A stretch of DNA of 64,000 nt, taken from Bacillota bacterium. Its GTDB lineage: Bacteria > Bacillota > Clostridia > Lachnospirales > Lachnospiraceae. The position numbers and the translations under genes were made by a program. The stretch is taken from the NCBI GenBank assembly GCA_023416695.1, contig JAEZGY010000028.1:1-64000 (forward strand), in the 5' to 3' direction. This document shows, one piece after another, positions 18,084-27,332 of the stretch. Within the stretch, counting starts at the first letter, position 1. Each line of letters opens with the position of its first letter. The notes under the pieces are model-generated. The model saw nothing but the letters and a program-made list of their open reading frames with translations, was not told the DNA's origin and searched no databases.

Positions 18084-18830
18084 TTATTCCTCATCTTCGT
18101 CTGGTTCATCCCAGTTGTGCCATACGTTTTGTACGTCATCGTCGTCATCAAGAAGATCTAGGGTTTTTCTAAAGAACTTAATATCCTTTTCGTCTGTAAG
18201 CTCAGCCCAAGTAGATGGAATCATCGTAACTTCAGCTTGTGCCATAGGAATGTTTTCATTTTCTAATTTTTCTCTCACCTCAGAAAACATGGCTGGATCG
18301 GTTAAAATCTCGAAGCTATCGTCTTCCTCAGCAAAATCTTCTGCACCTGCATCTAAGGAAATCATCATTAAATCATCTGCATCCATATCACATTCTTCTT
18401 TGGCCACAATGATTTGTCCCTTTTTCTCGAACATAAAGGATACACATCCAGGAGTCCCAACGTTACCATTTCCTTTTGTAAAGGCATTACGTACATTAGA
18501 AGCTGTTCTATTCTTATTATCTGTTAAGGTTTCTACGATAACTGCAATTCCATTAGGGCCATAACCTTCATAGGTTACTGTCTCGTAATTTGCTGCATTA
18601 GCATCTCCAGCAGCCTTTTTAATACTACGGTCAATGGTATCGTTTGGCATATTATTGGATTTTGCTTTTGCAATGATATCCTTAAGCTTGCTATTGTTGT
18701 TTGGATCTGGACCGCCCTCTTTTACCGCTACGGCAATTTCACGTCCTATTTTAGTAAAAATCTTCCCTTTTGCTGAATCATTTTTCTCTTTTTTATGTTT
18801 TATATTTGCAAATTTGGAATGTCCTGACAT
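18084..18830 (-). CDS. YebC/PmpR family DNA-binding regulatory protein
   Basis: Member of the YebC/TACO1 family, which acts as a transcription regulator or ribosome-associated translation factor. The 248-residue product has the diagnostic N-terminus MSGHSKFANIKHKK and the family core KGNGNVGTPGCVSFMFEKKG near residue 110. The end is very acidic (DDDDD and EPDEDEE). The ATG at 18828-18830 was chosen because AAAGGAG lies 7 bases upstream; the ATG two codons earlier is too close to it. It stands alone between argR and a terminator. Confidence 0.93.
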   Translation of the reverse strand: MSGHSKFANIKHKKEKNDSAKGKIFTKIGREIAVAVKEGGPDPNNNSKLKDIIAKAKSNNMPNDTIDRSIKKAAGDANAANYETVTYEGYGPNGIAVIVETLTDNKNRTASNVRNAFTKGNGNVGTPGCVSFMFEKKGQIIVAKEECDMDADDLMMISLDAGAEDFAEEDDSFEILTDPAMFSEVREKLENENIPMAQAEVTMIPSTWAELTDEKDIKFFRKTLDLLDDDDDVQNVWHNWDEPDEDEE

Positions 18831-18924
18831 ACTCATTCTCCTTTTTATGTTAAACTATTACGAATACATTAAACGGTATATATTCTAACACTCTCTACTT
18901 CGTCTGACAAGAGTTACTTGTTTC

Positions 18925-19383
18925 TCATTTTTTATTGTTCACAAGCTTTGTAATCTTATCCATTACATATTCTGTTTCTTCAAGAGACTTAATGGCACAC
19001 ATAATGGTGTCATCTCCAGCGATACAGCCAACCACTCCATTAATATGAAGGTGATCTATTGCTGCCGCTACTGCCATAGCCATACCTGCTACTGTCTTAA
19101 TTACTACGATATTCATGGCCATGTCCATGGAAACAAAGCCATCCTTTAGCACTCTAACATACTTATCATACATTCCAGACTCTTGATTCTGTAGAACAAT
19201 GTACTTTTGTTTTCCCAAATTGGTTGAAACCTTAGTTAGCTTTAGCTCTCTAATATCTCTGGATATAGTGGCTTGGGTTACATTATAACCTGCAGAATTT
19301 AAAAGGTCTGCCAACTCTTCCTGGGTTTCAATATCATTTTTATTGATTAATTCAATAATTTTCGACTGTCTTCCAACTTTCAT
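18925..19383 (-). CDS. argR: Arginine repressor ArgR/AhrC
   Basis: Arginine-responsive transcription factor. The 152-residue product has an N-terminal winged helix-turn-helix (TQEELADLLNSAGYNVTQ then ATISRDIRELKL) and a C-terminal hexamerisation and arginine-binding domain with GCIAGDDTIM near residue 125. The ATG at 19383 overlaps the nadK stop by one base (TAATG) and has GGAGG 9 bases upstream inside nadK, so translation is coupled. It is the last gene of the nusB-to-argR operon. In Bacillus the next gene is recN, which here is 10 kb away. Candidate targets in this window include argS and the arginine decarboxylase operon, though I did not find clear ARG boxes. Confidence 0.95.
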   Translation of the reverse strand: MKVGRQSKIIELINKNDIETQEELADLLNSAGYNVTQATISRDIRELKLTKVSTNLGKQKYIVLQNQESGMYDKYVRVLKDGFVSMDMAMNIVVIKTVAGMAMAVAAAIDHLHINGVVGCIAGDDTIMCAIKSLEETEYVMDKITKLVNNKK

Positions 19384-20243
19384 TATTTGCTTCCTCCTTT
19401 TAAAATCTTAGTTTGAACTAGTTCAAAGAAGCTTGTATCAGTTGCCTTTACCAACGTCGTTACTTCTTTTGCACGTTTTATTTCAATTCTCTCGCCACTT
19501 ACCAATGATGTTATAAGCCTTCCATCAAATATAGCATTTGCTTCATCATCAACTGTTTCCTTGCTTTTTCCTAGTTCTAACACAACTTTATCATTAGGAG
19601 AAACCATGATACATCGATTATTTAGCGTATGAGGGCAGATAGCAGTTATCATCATTCCTTGCATCTCAGGAAATACAATCGGGCCGCCAGCTGAAAGATT
19701 ATAGCCAGTGGATCCTGTTGCAGTTGAAACAACGATACCATCACAGATATAAGTATCCACTAATCTATCATTAATATAAACCTTAATCATAATGATACGA
19801 CAGTGACCTCTTTTACTAATTACAATATCATTTAATGCATGGCCATTGTAATGGTTTATAATATTTCCATTTAGCATCATTCTTTTTTCCAAGTAGTAAT
19901 CCTCTTTAAAGATACGATTTAATACTGGAATCACATTGGTTTTTTCAACCTCAGTAAGAAATCCAAGGGTACCAAGATTTACTCCCAGAATAGGAATACT
20001 ATGATGTATAAGATCATTTGCTGCTTGAATCAGTGTACCATCTCCCCCTAATACGATAACGCAATCCGTATCTTTATCAATTACAGAGACATCTGTATAA
20101 GGATCGTATTCATGTACATGATTCTTAGCTGCTTTAGCAATACTACAAGTCTTATTCTGACTTTCCAAATACTCTTTAATTGTATTAGAAAAGATATAAT
20201 CTGGATCTTTATCACTATTGGTGATTATACAAAATTTATTCAT
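19383..20243 (-). CDS. nadK: NAD kinase
   Basis: ATP-dependent kinase producing NADP from NAD in the cytoplasm. The 286-residue product carries the GGDGT motif (VLGGDGTLIQA, near residue 66), NLGTLGFLTE, and the NAD-binding STATGSTGYNLSAGGPI stretch. The ATG is preceded by GGGGG with a 6-base spacer. It lies between tlyA and argR in the operon with short or overlapping junctions. Confidence 0.95.
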   Translation of the reverse strand: MNKFCIITNSDKDPDYIFSNTIKEYLESQNKTCSIAKAAKNHVHEYDPYTDVSVIDKDTDCVIVLGGDGTLIQAANDLIHHSIPILGVNLGTLGFLTEVEKTNVIPVLNRIFKEDYYLEKRMMLNGNIINHYNGHALNDIVISKRGHCRIIMIKVYINDRLVDTYICDGIVVSTATGSTGYNLSAGGPIVFPEMQGMMITAICPHTLNNRCIMVSPNDKVVLELGKSKETVDDEANAIFDGRLITSLVSGERIEIKRAKEVTTLVKATDTSFFELVQTKILKGGSK

Positions 20244-20270
20244 CTGCTGCCCCCTTGTAGATTGGTTTCA

Positions 20271-21074
20271 CTATAGGTCCCCATGAGCTTTTTCTACAAT
20301 CTCTTTTATCATTTCTTCGGTATAACTTATCTTACGGTCATCCTGTCCATTTTTAATGTGAAGTAAATATTCTATATTGCCTTCTGGCCCTTTAATTGGA
20401 GAATAAGCTAGTCTTAACACGGTGAATTCTAAGGTAGAAACATAGTTAATAATGCTCTCCACTACCTGCATGTGGACTTTTTTGTCCCTTACAACACCTT
20501 TCTTACCAACCTGTTCTCTGCCAGCTTCAAACTGTGGCTTAATTAAACATACCACTTCGCCATCCGAGGATAAGACTCCCTTAACGGGCTCCAATACCTT
20601 AGTCAAAGAAATAAAGGCTACATCTATGGACGCAAATTCAATGATGTCTTCTAAATGCTCTGGCAATACATATCTAATATTGGTCTTTTCCATAGAAACT
20701 ACTCTTTCATCTTGGCGTAATTTCCAAGCAAGCTGGTTTGTTCCAACATCAATAGCATACACCTTCCTAGCACCATTTTGTAGCATACAATCCGTAAATC
20801 CTCCAGTGCTAGAGCCTACATCCATACAGACCTTATCCTTGACACTAAGCTCAAATTCTTTGATTGCCTTTTCCAATTTAAGGCCACCACGACTTACGTA
20901 AGGAAGAGTGTGTCCTTTCACTACAATATCTACTTTTTCGTCAAAAGAACTTCCCGCTTTGTCTTCTCTAACTCCATCTACAAAAACATTGCCAGACATA
21001 ATAATTGCTTTTGCTTTTTCTCTAGACTCCGCTAGGCCTCTTTCCACCAACAGAACATCTAACCTCTGTTTCAT
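20271..21074 (-). CDS. tlyA: TlyA family rRNA 2'-O-methyltransferase
   Basis: S4-domain RNA methyltransferase. In the characterised family it methylates ribosomal RNA riboses, and some members show haemolysin-like activity. The 267-residue product has an N-terminal S4 domain (RLDVLLVERGLAESREKAK) and a C-terminal FtsJ-like SAM domain (CMDVGSSTGGFTDCML near residue 88, then IDVGTNQ). The ATG follows GAGGA. It sits 16 bases after dxs in the operon, the usual position in Firmicutes. Confidence 0.93.
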   Translation of the reverse strand: MKQRLDVLLVERGLAESREKAKAIIMSGNVFVDGVREDKAGSSFDEKVDIVVKGHTLPYVSRGGLKLEKAIKEFELSVKDKVCMDVGSSTGGFTDCMLQNGARKVYAIDVGTNQLAWKLRQDERVVSMEKTNIRYVLPEHLEDIIEFASIDVAFISLTKVLEPVKGVLSSDGEVVCLIKPQFEAGREQVGKKGVVRDKKVHMQVVESIINYVSTLEFTVLRLAYSPIKGPEGNIEYLLHIKNGQDDRKISYTEEMIKEIVEKAHGDL

Positions 21075-21090
21075 TTTATCATCCTCGTCG

Positions 21091-22962
21091 TTATATATTG
21101 TAACTTTCGTTTATCTTTTTTATAATTGCTTCCTTAGTTAATCCTAACTTTCTCTTTAACTGAGTCACATCTCCATGTTCAATAAAACTATCTGGAAGAG
21201 TATTTGGGATAAACGTAATGTTCTCACACTGCTTCTTTAATAGATAAGCAGCCACAGTTTGACTAAAACTACCAGAATACACATTTTCCTCTAGGGTAAC
21301 TACCATGCTGTGAGTAGGTATCATAGACTCTAAGAGTTCTAAATCAAATGGTTTAATAAATCGTACGTTAACAACAGTAGCCTCTTTCCCTAAACCGTGT
21401 AGCTCATGATAGATCTGTTCTGCCAACTCCACCATACTACCAACGGCTAGAATCAAAATATCCTTTTCATGAGTTAGAACTTCTGCCTTCCCATAGCTTA
21501 TGCGACTAGATTTATTATCAAAACACAAGCTTACCTTTCCTCTTGGATATCGAACTGCAATCGGTGCCTGATAATTGTTACAAAAAGCTAGCATATCTTG
21601 AAATTCTTTTTTATTCTTTGGTGCTATGATTGTCATATTAGGAATAGACTGCAGGTAAGAAAGATCAAAGATTCCCTGATGAGTCTCTCCATCATTCCCA
21701 ACTAAGCCTGCTCGATCTATAGCTAAAACCACAGGATAGTTTCCGAGACAGACATCATGGATTAACTGGTCATATGCTCGTTGCAGAAAGGTAGAGTAGA
21801 TTGCCACAAAAGGCTTCATACCACCAGCAGCTAGTCCTGCTGAAAAGGTCACTGCATGCTCCTCCGCGATTCCTACATCAAAAAACCGTGCTGGATACTG
21901 CTTACTAAACTCTGTAAGTCCAGTACCATTGGGCATTGCTGCTGTAATAGCTACTAATTTATCATTTTCATCTGCAAGCTCACAAAGAGTGTCTGAAAAT
22001 ACACTGGTATAGGTTTCATTGGTAGAAGGATATAACACCTTCCCTGTACTGATGTCAAAGGGTTCCACTCCATGAAATTTGGCTGGATTATTCTCAGCCA
22101 AGGAATAACCTTTCCCTTTTTTTGTGATAACATGAATAATAACAGCTTCCTTTAGCTTTTTTGCGTTATTAATCGCTTGTATTAAACTTCCAATATTATG
22201 CCCATCTACAGGGCCTAAATATGTGATACCCATATCTTCAAATAGCATTCCTGGAATAAACAAACGTTTAATGGAATCCTTAGAACGTCTTACTTTATCT
22301 ACGATAGCATCTCCTAACTTAGGGATACTCCTTAAGGCAGACTCGATCTCATCCTTCATTCCGATATAAGCTTGATTTGTTCTTATCTTACCAAGATAAC
22401 TAGACATACCACCAACATTCTCTGAGATAGACATATTATTATCATTTAATATAATTATCATATTTGATTTTAATCTAGCCGCATTGTTTAAGGCTTCAAA
22501 AGCCATACCACCAGTTAATGCTCCATCTCCAATAACCGCCACTACAGTACTATCTTCTTTTTTAAGATCTCTTGCCTTTGCCAAACCAAGAGCAGCTGAG
22601 ATAGAGGTAGAACTGTGCCCTGTATCAAAACAATCACAGTCGCTTTCACTTGTTTTTGGGAATCCGCTCATGCCCTCATACTTACGTAATGTGGAAAAAT
22701 TTTCTTTTCTTCCTGTAAGAAGTTTGTGAATATAAGCCTGATGTCCTACATCCCAAACAATGTGGTCCTTTGGAAAATCCATAGTTAAATGAAGTGCCAT
22801 AGTAAGTTCAACAACTCCAAGGTTGGAGGCAAGATGACCACCGGTTTTACTTATATTCTTAACCAAAAATTTACGAATTTCTTTGGCTAACCTTTTATAA
22901 TCCTCAGGTTTAATATTTTTAATATCATTTGCCTGATTGATTTGATCTAATAATTTTGGCAA
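21091..22962 (-). CDS. dxs: 1-deoxy-D-xylulose-5-phosphate synthase
   Basis: Thiamine-diphosphate enzyme joining pyruvate and glyceraldehyde-3-phosphate, the first step of the MEP isoprenoid route. The 623-residue product has the TPP-binding GDGALTGGMAFEALNNA, the conserved HVVTKKGKGY-type stretch (here VITKKGKGYSLAE) and the GIAEEHAVTFSAGLA region. I prefer the TTG at 22960-22962, since AAGGTGG lies at 22967-22973 and the protein then starts MPKLLDQIN. An ATG at 22995 would add 11 residues but has no good ribosome site. ispA directly upstream supplies the next prenyl step. Confidence 0.95.
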   Translation of the reverse strand: MPKLLDQINQANDIKNIKPEDYKRLAKEIRKFLVKNISKTGGHLASNLGVVELTMALHLTMDFPKDHIVWDVGHQAYIHKLLTGRKENFSTLRKYEGMSGFPKTSESDCDCFDTGHSSTSISAALGLAKARDLKKEDSTVVAVIGDGALTGGMAFEALNNAARLKSNMIIILNDNNMSISENVGGMSSYLGKIRTNQAYIGMKDEIESALRSIPKLGDAIVDKVRRSKDSIKRLFIPGMLFEDMGITYLGPVDGHNIGSLIQAINNAKKLKEAVIIHVITKKGKGYSLAENNPAKFHGVEPFDISTGKVLYPSTNETYTSVFSDTLCELADENDKLVAITAAMPNGTGLTEFSKQYPARFFDVGIAEEHAVTFSAGLAAGGMKPFVAIYSTFLQRAYDQLIHDVCLGNYPVVLAIDRAGLVGNDGETHQGIFDLSYLQSIPNMTIIAPKNKKEFQDMLAFCNNYQAPIAVRYPRGKVSLCFDNKSSRISYGKAEVLTHEKDILILAVGSMVELAEQIYHELHGLGKEATVVNVRFIKPFDLELLESMIPTHSMVVTLEENVYSGSFSQTVAAYLLKKQCENITFIPNTLPDSFIEHGDVTQLKRKLGLTKEAIIKKINESYNI

Positions 22963-22996
22963 GATGCCACCTTCTCTTTCTAAATTACATTCCAAA

Positions 22997-23893
22997 CTAA
23001 TTGTTTCTATTTACTAATGCTTTCAATAACTGATATAGAAACGAGGATTCAGAGGCATATTTCTGCAAAATTGCAAGACCTTTTAATGTATAGGTTTCAA
23101 CCTTTTGACTTGCCCCTTCTACACCTAGTAAGGTTACATAAGTGGTTTTATTGTTCTTTTCATCACTGTGGGTTGGTTTACCTAACTCCTCTACTGTACT
23201 AGTCACATCTAGCACATCATCCTGAATCTGAAAAGCCATTCCGATTAGTGATGCCACCTGTTCCATATCTTTTTGCATTTCATTCGTTGCTCCAGCTAGT
23301 ATTGCTCCAGCTAGTATAGATGCTTCAATTAATGCACCCGTTTTTAATTCGTAAATGAAATCCAATCTATCCTTATCAATAGCCTGATCTGTGGATAAGA
23401 TATCTACTACCTGTCCACCAATCATTCCATAAATTCCTGCCTTTTTTGCTATTACCTGAAGGGCTTTTACTCCTCTTACTAAATCTTCGTTGGAAAGGTT
23501 AGTAAGGCCATCCGCCATAGTCTCAAAAGCATAGTTTAGCAAAGCATCACCTGCTAGAATACCCATTGCATGACCATATACGATATGTGTGGTCTTTCTG
23601 CCTCTTCTATACTCATCGTTATCCATAGCCGGTAAATCATCATGTACAAGTGAATAAGTATGAATCATCTCCATTGCTGCCATAAAAGGAGCAAGAATCT
23701 CATCATCTTTTCCACCAAATAAATGATATGTTTCTAACATAAGCATTGGACGAATACGTTTTCCACCAGCCATAAGACTATAGCTCATAGCTTCCATAAT
23801 TAACTTTTGGTAGCCATTTTCTGCTGGTATGGACTGCTTAATAATCGAATCAATATACTCTTTTCTATTATTTAACTGATCTGAAAATTCCAT
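22997..23893 (-). CDS. ispA: Farnesyl/geranylgeranyl diphosphate synthase
   Basis: Prenyltransferase condensing isopentenyl diphosphate with allylic diphosphates. The 298-residue product has both Asp-rich motifs: DDLPAMD (first DDxxxxD form, near residue 84) and QIQDDVLD (second, near 220), plus GGKRIRPML near 43. The ATG follows GGGGA. It is placed between xseB and dxs, the standard Firmicute arrangement. The chain length made cannot be decided by eye. Confidence 0.94.
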   Translation of the reverse strand: MEFSDQLNNRKEYIDSIIKQSIPAENGYQKLIMEAMSYSLMAGGKRIRPMLMLETYHLFGGKDDEILAPFMAAMEMIHTYSLVHDDLPAMDNDEYRRGRKTTHIVYGHAMGILAGDALLNYAFETMADGLTNLSNEDLVRGVKALQVIAKKAGIYGMIGGQVVDILSTDQAIDKDRLDFIYELKTGALIEASILAGAILAGATNEMQKDMEQVASLIGMAFQIQDDVLDVTSTVEELGKPTHSDEKNNKTTYVTLLGVEGASQKVETYTLKGLAILQKYASESSFLYQLLKALVNRNN

Positions 23894-23912
23894 AAAATCC
23901 CCATTTCAAGAA

Positions 23913-24128
23913 CTATTGCTGTTCTTCCTTGTTATTTGATTCTCCATTTAGAATCATCAATTTTTTCTCTACTGTATCGATTGCGTCATTACAATTCTTT
24001 AACACTTTCATGCCATCATTGTATAACGCAAATGAATCTTCAAGACTGATGTCGTCCTGCTCCATCTTATTCACAATTTCTTCTAATTTCTTAAATGATT
24101 CTTCTAATGTAGGATTTTTCTCAGCCAT
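23913..24128 (-). CDS. xseB: Exodeoxyribonuclease VII small subunit
   Basis: Small helical subunit that assembles on XseA to form the single-strand-specific exonuclease VII. The 71-residue product starts with MAEKNPTLEESFKKLEEIV and contains the family core MEQDDISLEDSFALYNDGM. The ATG overlaps the xseA stop by one base. Its ribosome site AGGAGGAG is encoded in the last Arg codons of xseA, so subunit production is coupled. Confidence 0.95.
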   Translation of the reverse strand: MAEKNPTLEESFKKLEEIVNKMEQDDISLEDSFALYNDGMKVLKNCNDAIDTVEKKLMILNGESNNKEEQQ

Positions 24129-25336
24129 TAGCTTCTCCTCCTATTTTCAACTGTTGTTACTTGTGCAGTAATATCTCCATCCATGACTTTAATTGTTACA
24201 ACATCATTTGGATTAACTTGTTCTGCCTTAATTAGAGCATGCCCCATTGAGTCACTAACGTAAGCAAAGCCTTTATTGAGTTTATAGATTGGAGAGAGGC
24301 CATTCATCTTCTCCATATAAATTGCAAGCTTATGTCGACAATCTTTCATCCTATTATTCATATTACTCTGTAGTTTATCTTCTAAATCAAGTAGATATTG
24401 TCGTTTTTGTAAAATCTGATTACCTGGGTTATTAAATTCAAGTTTTAGCTTATATCGTTCCATTTGATTACGATATAGATTCACTGTTCTCATTAAACTT
24501 CTAGTTAAAACCTGATGATATTCCTTCAGTTTTGTAAACACCTCTGCTATATTACAAACTGCAAGCTCTGCTGCCGCGGAAGGTGTTGGTGCACGCAGGT
24601 CAGATACGTAATCCGCAATGGTTGTATCGGTCTCATGACCAACCGCTGAAATAATTGGCGTCTTACATTGATAGATTGCTCTTGCAACCATTTCATCATT
24701 AAACCCCCAAAGATCCTCTATGGAGCCACCACCACGACCTACAATGATTACATCTACCCCTAGAGCATCTAGTGTCTTAATCCCATTGATAATTGAAGCA
24801 GGTGCCCCTTCTCCTTGAACAATGGCTGGATAAAGAATTAATTGGACATAGGGATTTCTTCTTGCGCTTATATTGATAATATCTTGAATCGCAGCACCTG
24901 TACTCGCTGTAACTATTCCAATTCGTTTTGAGAAAAGAGGGATTGGTTTTTTGTGGGACTCATCAAAAAGTCCTTCCGCCAACAATTGTTTTTTTAATTG
25001 TTCAAACCTTTCATAAAGTTGCCCTGTTCCATCTAATATAATCTCTCTGGCATACATTTGATACTTGCCATCACGTTCATAGACACTAATGCCACCATGA
25101 ACAATTACACTTTGCCCTTCTTTCATCTGAAATCCAAGGCCACTTCTATTACCTGCAAACATGACACAAGCCATCTGACTCTTAGTATCCTTAAGGGTAA
25201 AATAGATGTGTCCTGAAGTGTGATACTTACAGTTAGATACTTCACCCTTCATATAAATATCGGTAAGGGCATAATCTTTTGCAAAAAGGTTTTTAATATA
25301 AGCATTTACTTGCCATACGGAATATGCCTTTTCCAT
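24128..25336 (-). CDS. xseA: Exodeoxyribonuclease VII large subunit
   Basis: Catalytic subunit of exonuclease VII. The product of about 402 residues has an N-terminal OB fold (KGEVSNCKYHTSGHIYFTLKD), a central catalytic region (RIGIVTASTGAAIQDI, then VGRGGGSIEDLWGFN and SAVGHETD) and a C-terminal coiled coil. The ATG at 25334-25336 was chosen over a GTG three codons earlier, because AGAGG at 25345-25349 gives an 8-base spacer. It lies 17 bases from nusB. Confidence 0.96.
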   Translation of the reverse strand: MEKAYSVWQVNAYIKNLFAKDYALTDIYMKGEVSNCKYHTSGHIYFTLKDTKSQMACVMFAGNRSGLGFQMKEGQSVIVHGGISVYERDGKYQMYAREIILDGTGQLYERFEQLKKQLLAEGLFDESHKKPIPLFSKRIGIVTASTGAAIQDIINISARRNPYVQLILYPAIVQGEGAPASIINGIKTLDALGVDVIIVGRGGGSIEDLWGFNDEMVARAIYQCKTPIISAVGHETDTTIADYVSDLRAPTPSAAAELAVCNIAEVFTKLKEYHQVLTRSLMRTVNLYRNQMERYKLKLEFNNPGNQILQKRQYLLDLEDKLQSNMNNRMKDCRHKLAIYMEKMNGLSPIYKLNKGFAYVSDSMGHALIKAEQVNPNDVVTIKVMDGDITAQVTTVENRRRS

Positions 25337-25353
25337 TGTCCTCACCTCTTTAC

Positions 25354-25815
25354 TTATATATTCGCAATCTTAGCTAAGACACCATTGATAAAGCTAGAAG
25401 ATTGAGTTTCACCAAACTTCTTAGCCAGTTCCACTGCCTCATTGATGGCAACTCCAGTTGGAATGTCCTCATCAAATCGAATTTCATAAGTCGCAAGTCT
25501 CATGATCGTCAAATCAATCTTTCCCATACGACTTAATTTCCAACCGGCAGATGCCTGTTCAATAATCTCGTCAATCTCTGATATTTTTTCAATGATTTTG
25601 TTAAATTTATCTTTTAAATAATATATTTCTTTCTCGTCAGGCTCTTTTAAGAAAGTACTACCTTCCTCTGCCCCATCCAAATTATCCAAACCATCTATTG
25701 GTGTACTTAAACTCTCAAAATACAAAGTAACCTGATCGTCTAGTTCCATCATATTATGAAATTCCTTACGGAACAACATACGGAATAAATGTTCTCTTAA
25801 TTCACTTCTTGTCAT
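25354..25815 (-). CDS. nusB: Transcription antitermination factor NusB
   Basis: RNA-binding factor of the rRNA antitermination complex. The 153-residue all-helical product has the N-terminal R-x2-A/LR-E-x-LF-x-ML-like segment (RSELREHLFRMLF) and the C-terminal INEAVELAKKFG and FINGVLAKI motifs. About 20 acidic residues in the middle are longer than in compact family members. The ATG is the first after an in-frame TAG. Its GGAGG is about 12 bases upstream, a long spacer. It heads the operon that runs to argR. Confidence 0.93.
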   Translation of the reverse strand: MTRSELREHLFRMLFRKEFHNMMELDDQVTLYFESLSTPIDGLDNLDGAEEGSTFLKEPDEKEIYYLKDKFNKIIEKISEIDEIIEQASAGWKLSRMGKIDLTIMRLATYEIRFDEDIPTGVAINEAVELAKKFGETQSSSFINGVLAKIANI

Positions 25816-25855
25816 GTCTATTTCTTTGCCTCCATAGGAACTTTTTCACGAATAA

Positions 25856-25888
25856 ACAACCCTTAAATAATAAATATTCAAGGGTTGT
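25856..25888 (-). terminator. Terminator between the asp23-like gene and nusB
   Basis: A perfect 9-base stem ACAACCCTT/AAGGGTTGT with a 15-base AT loop. On the minus strand it is followed by a short T-rich run. It separates the Asp23 gene from the nusB operon. Confidence 0.6.
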
Positions 25889-25940
25889 AATATATTATAC
25901 ACTATAAATTTACTATTAGAAAGTGTCAAGTACTATTTCA

Positions 25941-26330
25941 TTAGTTATTCTTTGCTAATGTTACACTTGCTATTCGTATATTAACTTCATCTACAATAAG
26001 ACCAGTCATATTTTCGATAGCACTTTTAACTTTTTCCTGCACAATAGCAGAAACCTTTGGTACACTCACTCCGTAATCTAAGATTAAACTCATATCAACT
26101 GTAACCGTATTGCTATACACCTGAATCTTTATACCTTTGCTTAAGTTCTTCTTACCAAGCTTACTTACTATCTCATTGGTTACATTACCAGCCAAGGCAG
26201 CTACACCTTTTACATCAGTAGCAGCTAGTCCAGCTATGATAGCAACTACATCATCTGCAATCTGAACTTCACCAATTCCAGTTGAGTCGTATATTTTTAC
26301 ATTTTCCCTATTCTCAAGTTTATTACTCAC
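25941..26330 (-). CDS. Asp23/Gls24 family envelope stress protein
   Basis: Small protein of the Asp23/YqhY family, linked in other Firmicutes to cell envelope stress and fatty-acid (Acc) homeostasis. The 129-residue product has the family start GEVQIADDVVAIIAGLAA and the repeat ending in VSAIVQEKVKSAIENMTGL. I chose the GTG at 26328-26330: AGGAGG at 26339-26344 is 8 bases away, whereas a TTG two codons earlier is only 2 bases from it. A sigma-A promoter is at 26394-26422. It lies between spoIIIAH and nusB, as yqhY does in Bacillus. Confidence 0.92.
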   Translation of the reverse strand: MSNKLENRENVKIYDSTGIGEVQIADDVVAIIAGLAATDVKGVAALAGNVTNEIVSKLGKKNLSKGIKIQVYSNTVTVDMSLILDYGVSVPKVSAIVQEKVKSAIENMTGLIVDEVNIRIASVTLAKNN

Positions 26331-26393
26331 AAGCAAAACCTCCTACGTTTCTATAATTAAAGCCTCAGAAATAAGACTTTTTACTCTAGGTCT

Positions 26394-26422
26394 ATTATAA
26401 CAAATATAATATCGTTTTACAA
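26394..26422 (-). promoter_or_regulatory. Sigma-A promoter of the asp23-like gene
   Basis: On the minus strand: TTGTAA (26417-26422), 17-base spacer, TATAAT (26394-26399). It directly follows the spoIIIA terminator. Confidence 0.65.
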
Positions 26423-26430
26423 ACAAATAA

Positions 26431-26469
26431 TTTCATAGGTTACCCGCCATTTGCAGGAAACCTATGAAA
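26431..26469 (-). terminator. Terminator of the spoIIIA operon
   Basis: A 14-base stem with one mismatch (TTTCATAGGTTACC/GGAAACCTATGAAA), 52 bases after the spoIIIAH stop. The minus strand continues TTATTTGTTTG. Confidence 0.75.
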
Positions 26470-26520
26470 TATTATATATTCTGTATTATGCCCAAATACT
26501 ACCATGCTATGCAATTCTAT

Positions 26521-27315
26521 CTATTCAGAGGCATCACTGCTAGACTTTTTAGACTCATCCTTAGTCTGATCCTTTGAAGTATCTGTTCCTTGCTCCTTCG
26601 TAGTGGTAGCATCTTTCTTATCTGTATCCACTGCAGATGCATCCTCAGATTTACTGTCGGTATCTGCTTTTACATTTACAGGGCTAATCACTATGTTTTT
26701 CGCTGCTATACCGGTTTTTCTCTTTACAACATCTTCGATTTGAGCCATCTGTTGCTCAGTTAACTTATTGGCATTTACAATCACCTCTACTGAATTATCT
26801 GTAATCGTAACTAAGTTATCTGGAAATCCCTTAGCTTCCAATAAAGTTTCAGTTGCATTTTCTTTATCTTTAATGGTAGTAAGCTCTATCATAGCATCGA
26901 TAGCTGCTTGTTTTTGCTTATCCGATGCGTTTTTATTATCTATGATTTCCTGTAAAGTTGATTCATTTGCTGCTCTAACCTGTTCTCTTTGAAGCTTATT
27001 GGATACAAAAAAGTCTGCATTTATGGTGTTGTTTGCAAGTACAGCATCTCCCGCTTTGTCATCTGCATCCACCTTGGTATCCTCTTTTCCAGTATTCGTA
27101 TCCACTACGTCATTAGTATCAGATACTACGGAATCAGAATCTCCCGTAATATCTAAATCTTCTGCACCCGCATTGATAGTGCCTGGGGAAGCAGCAGCAT
27201 CTAAAGCTCCTTGATCACCTACTTTGTCCCTGGTGAAATTCAGATAACCAGCAACTATGATCATTATAGCTAAAGCTGCGATTATCACTTGATTCTTTTT
27301 AAATATATTTTTCAT
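26521..27315 (-). CDS. spoIIIAH: Stage III sporulation protein AH
   Basis: Mother-cell membrane component of the channel to the forespore; in Bacillus it docks with forespore SpoIIQ. The 264-residue product has an N-terminal membrane helix (residues 9-27), a low-complexity acidic linker (about 35-100) and a YscJ/FliF-like ring-building domain (about 105-215, with EQMAQIEDVVKRKTGI). A Ser/Asp/Lys-rich tail follows. The ATG has GGAGG 6 bases upstream. It is the last gene of the operon. The linker and tail are longer than in Bacillus. Confidence 0.93.
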   Translation of the reverse strand: MKNIFKKNQVIIAALAIMIIVAGYLNFTRDKVGDQGALDAAASPGTINAGAEDLDITGDSDSVVSDTNDVVDTNTGKEDTKVDADDKAGDAVLANNTINADFFVSNKLQREQVRAANESTLQEIIDNKNASDKQKQAAIDAMIELTTIKDKENATETLLEAKGFPDNLVTITDNSVEVIVNANKLTEQQMAQIEDVVKRKTGIAAKNIVISPVNVKADTDSKSEDASAVDTDKKDATTTKEQGTDTSKDQTKDESKKSSSDASE

Positions 27316-27332
27316 GTACAGCCTCCTATTGA

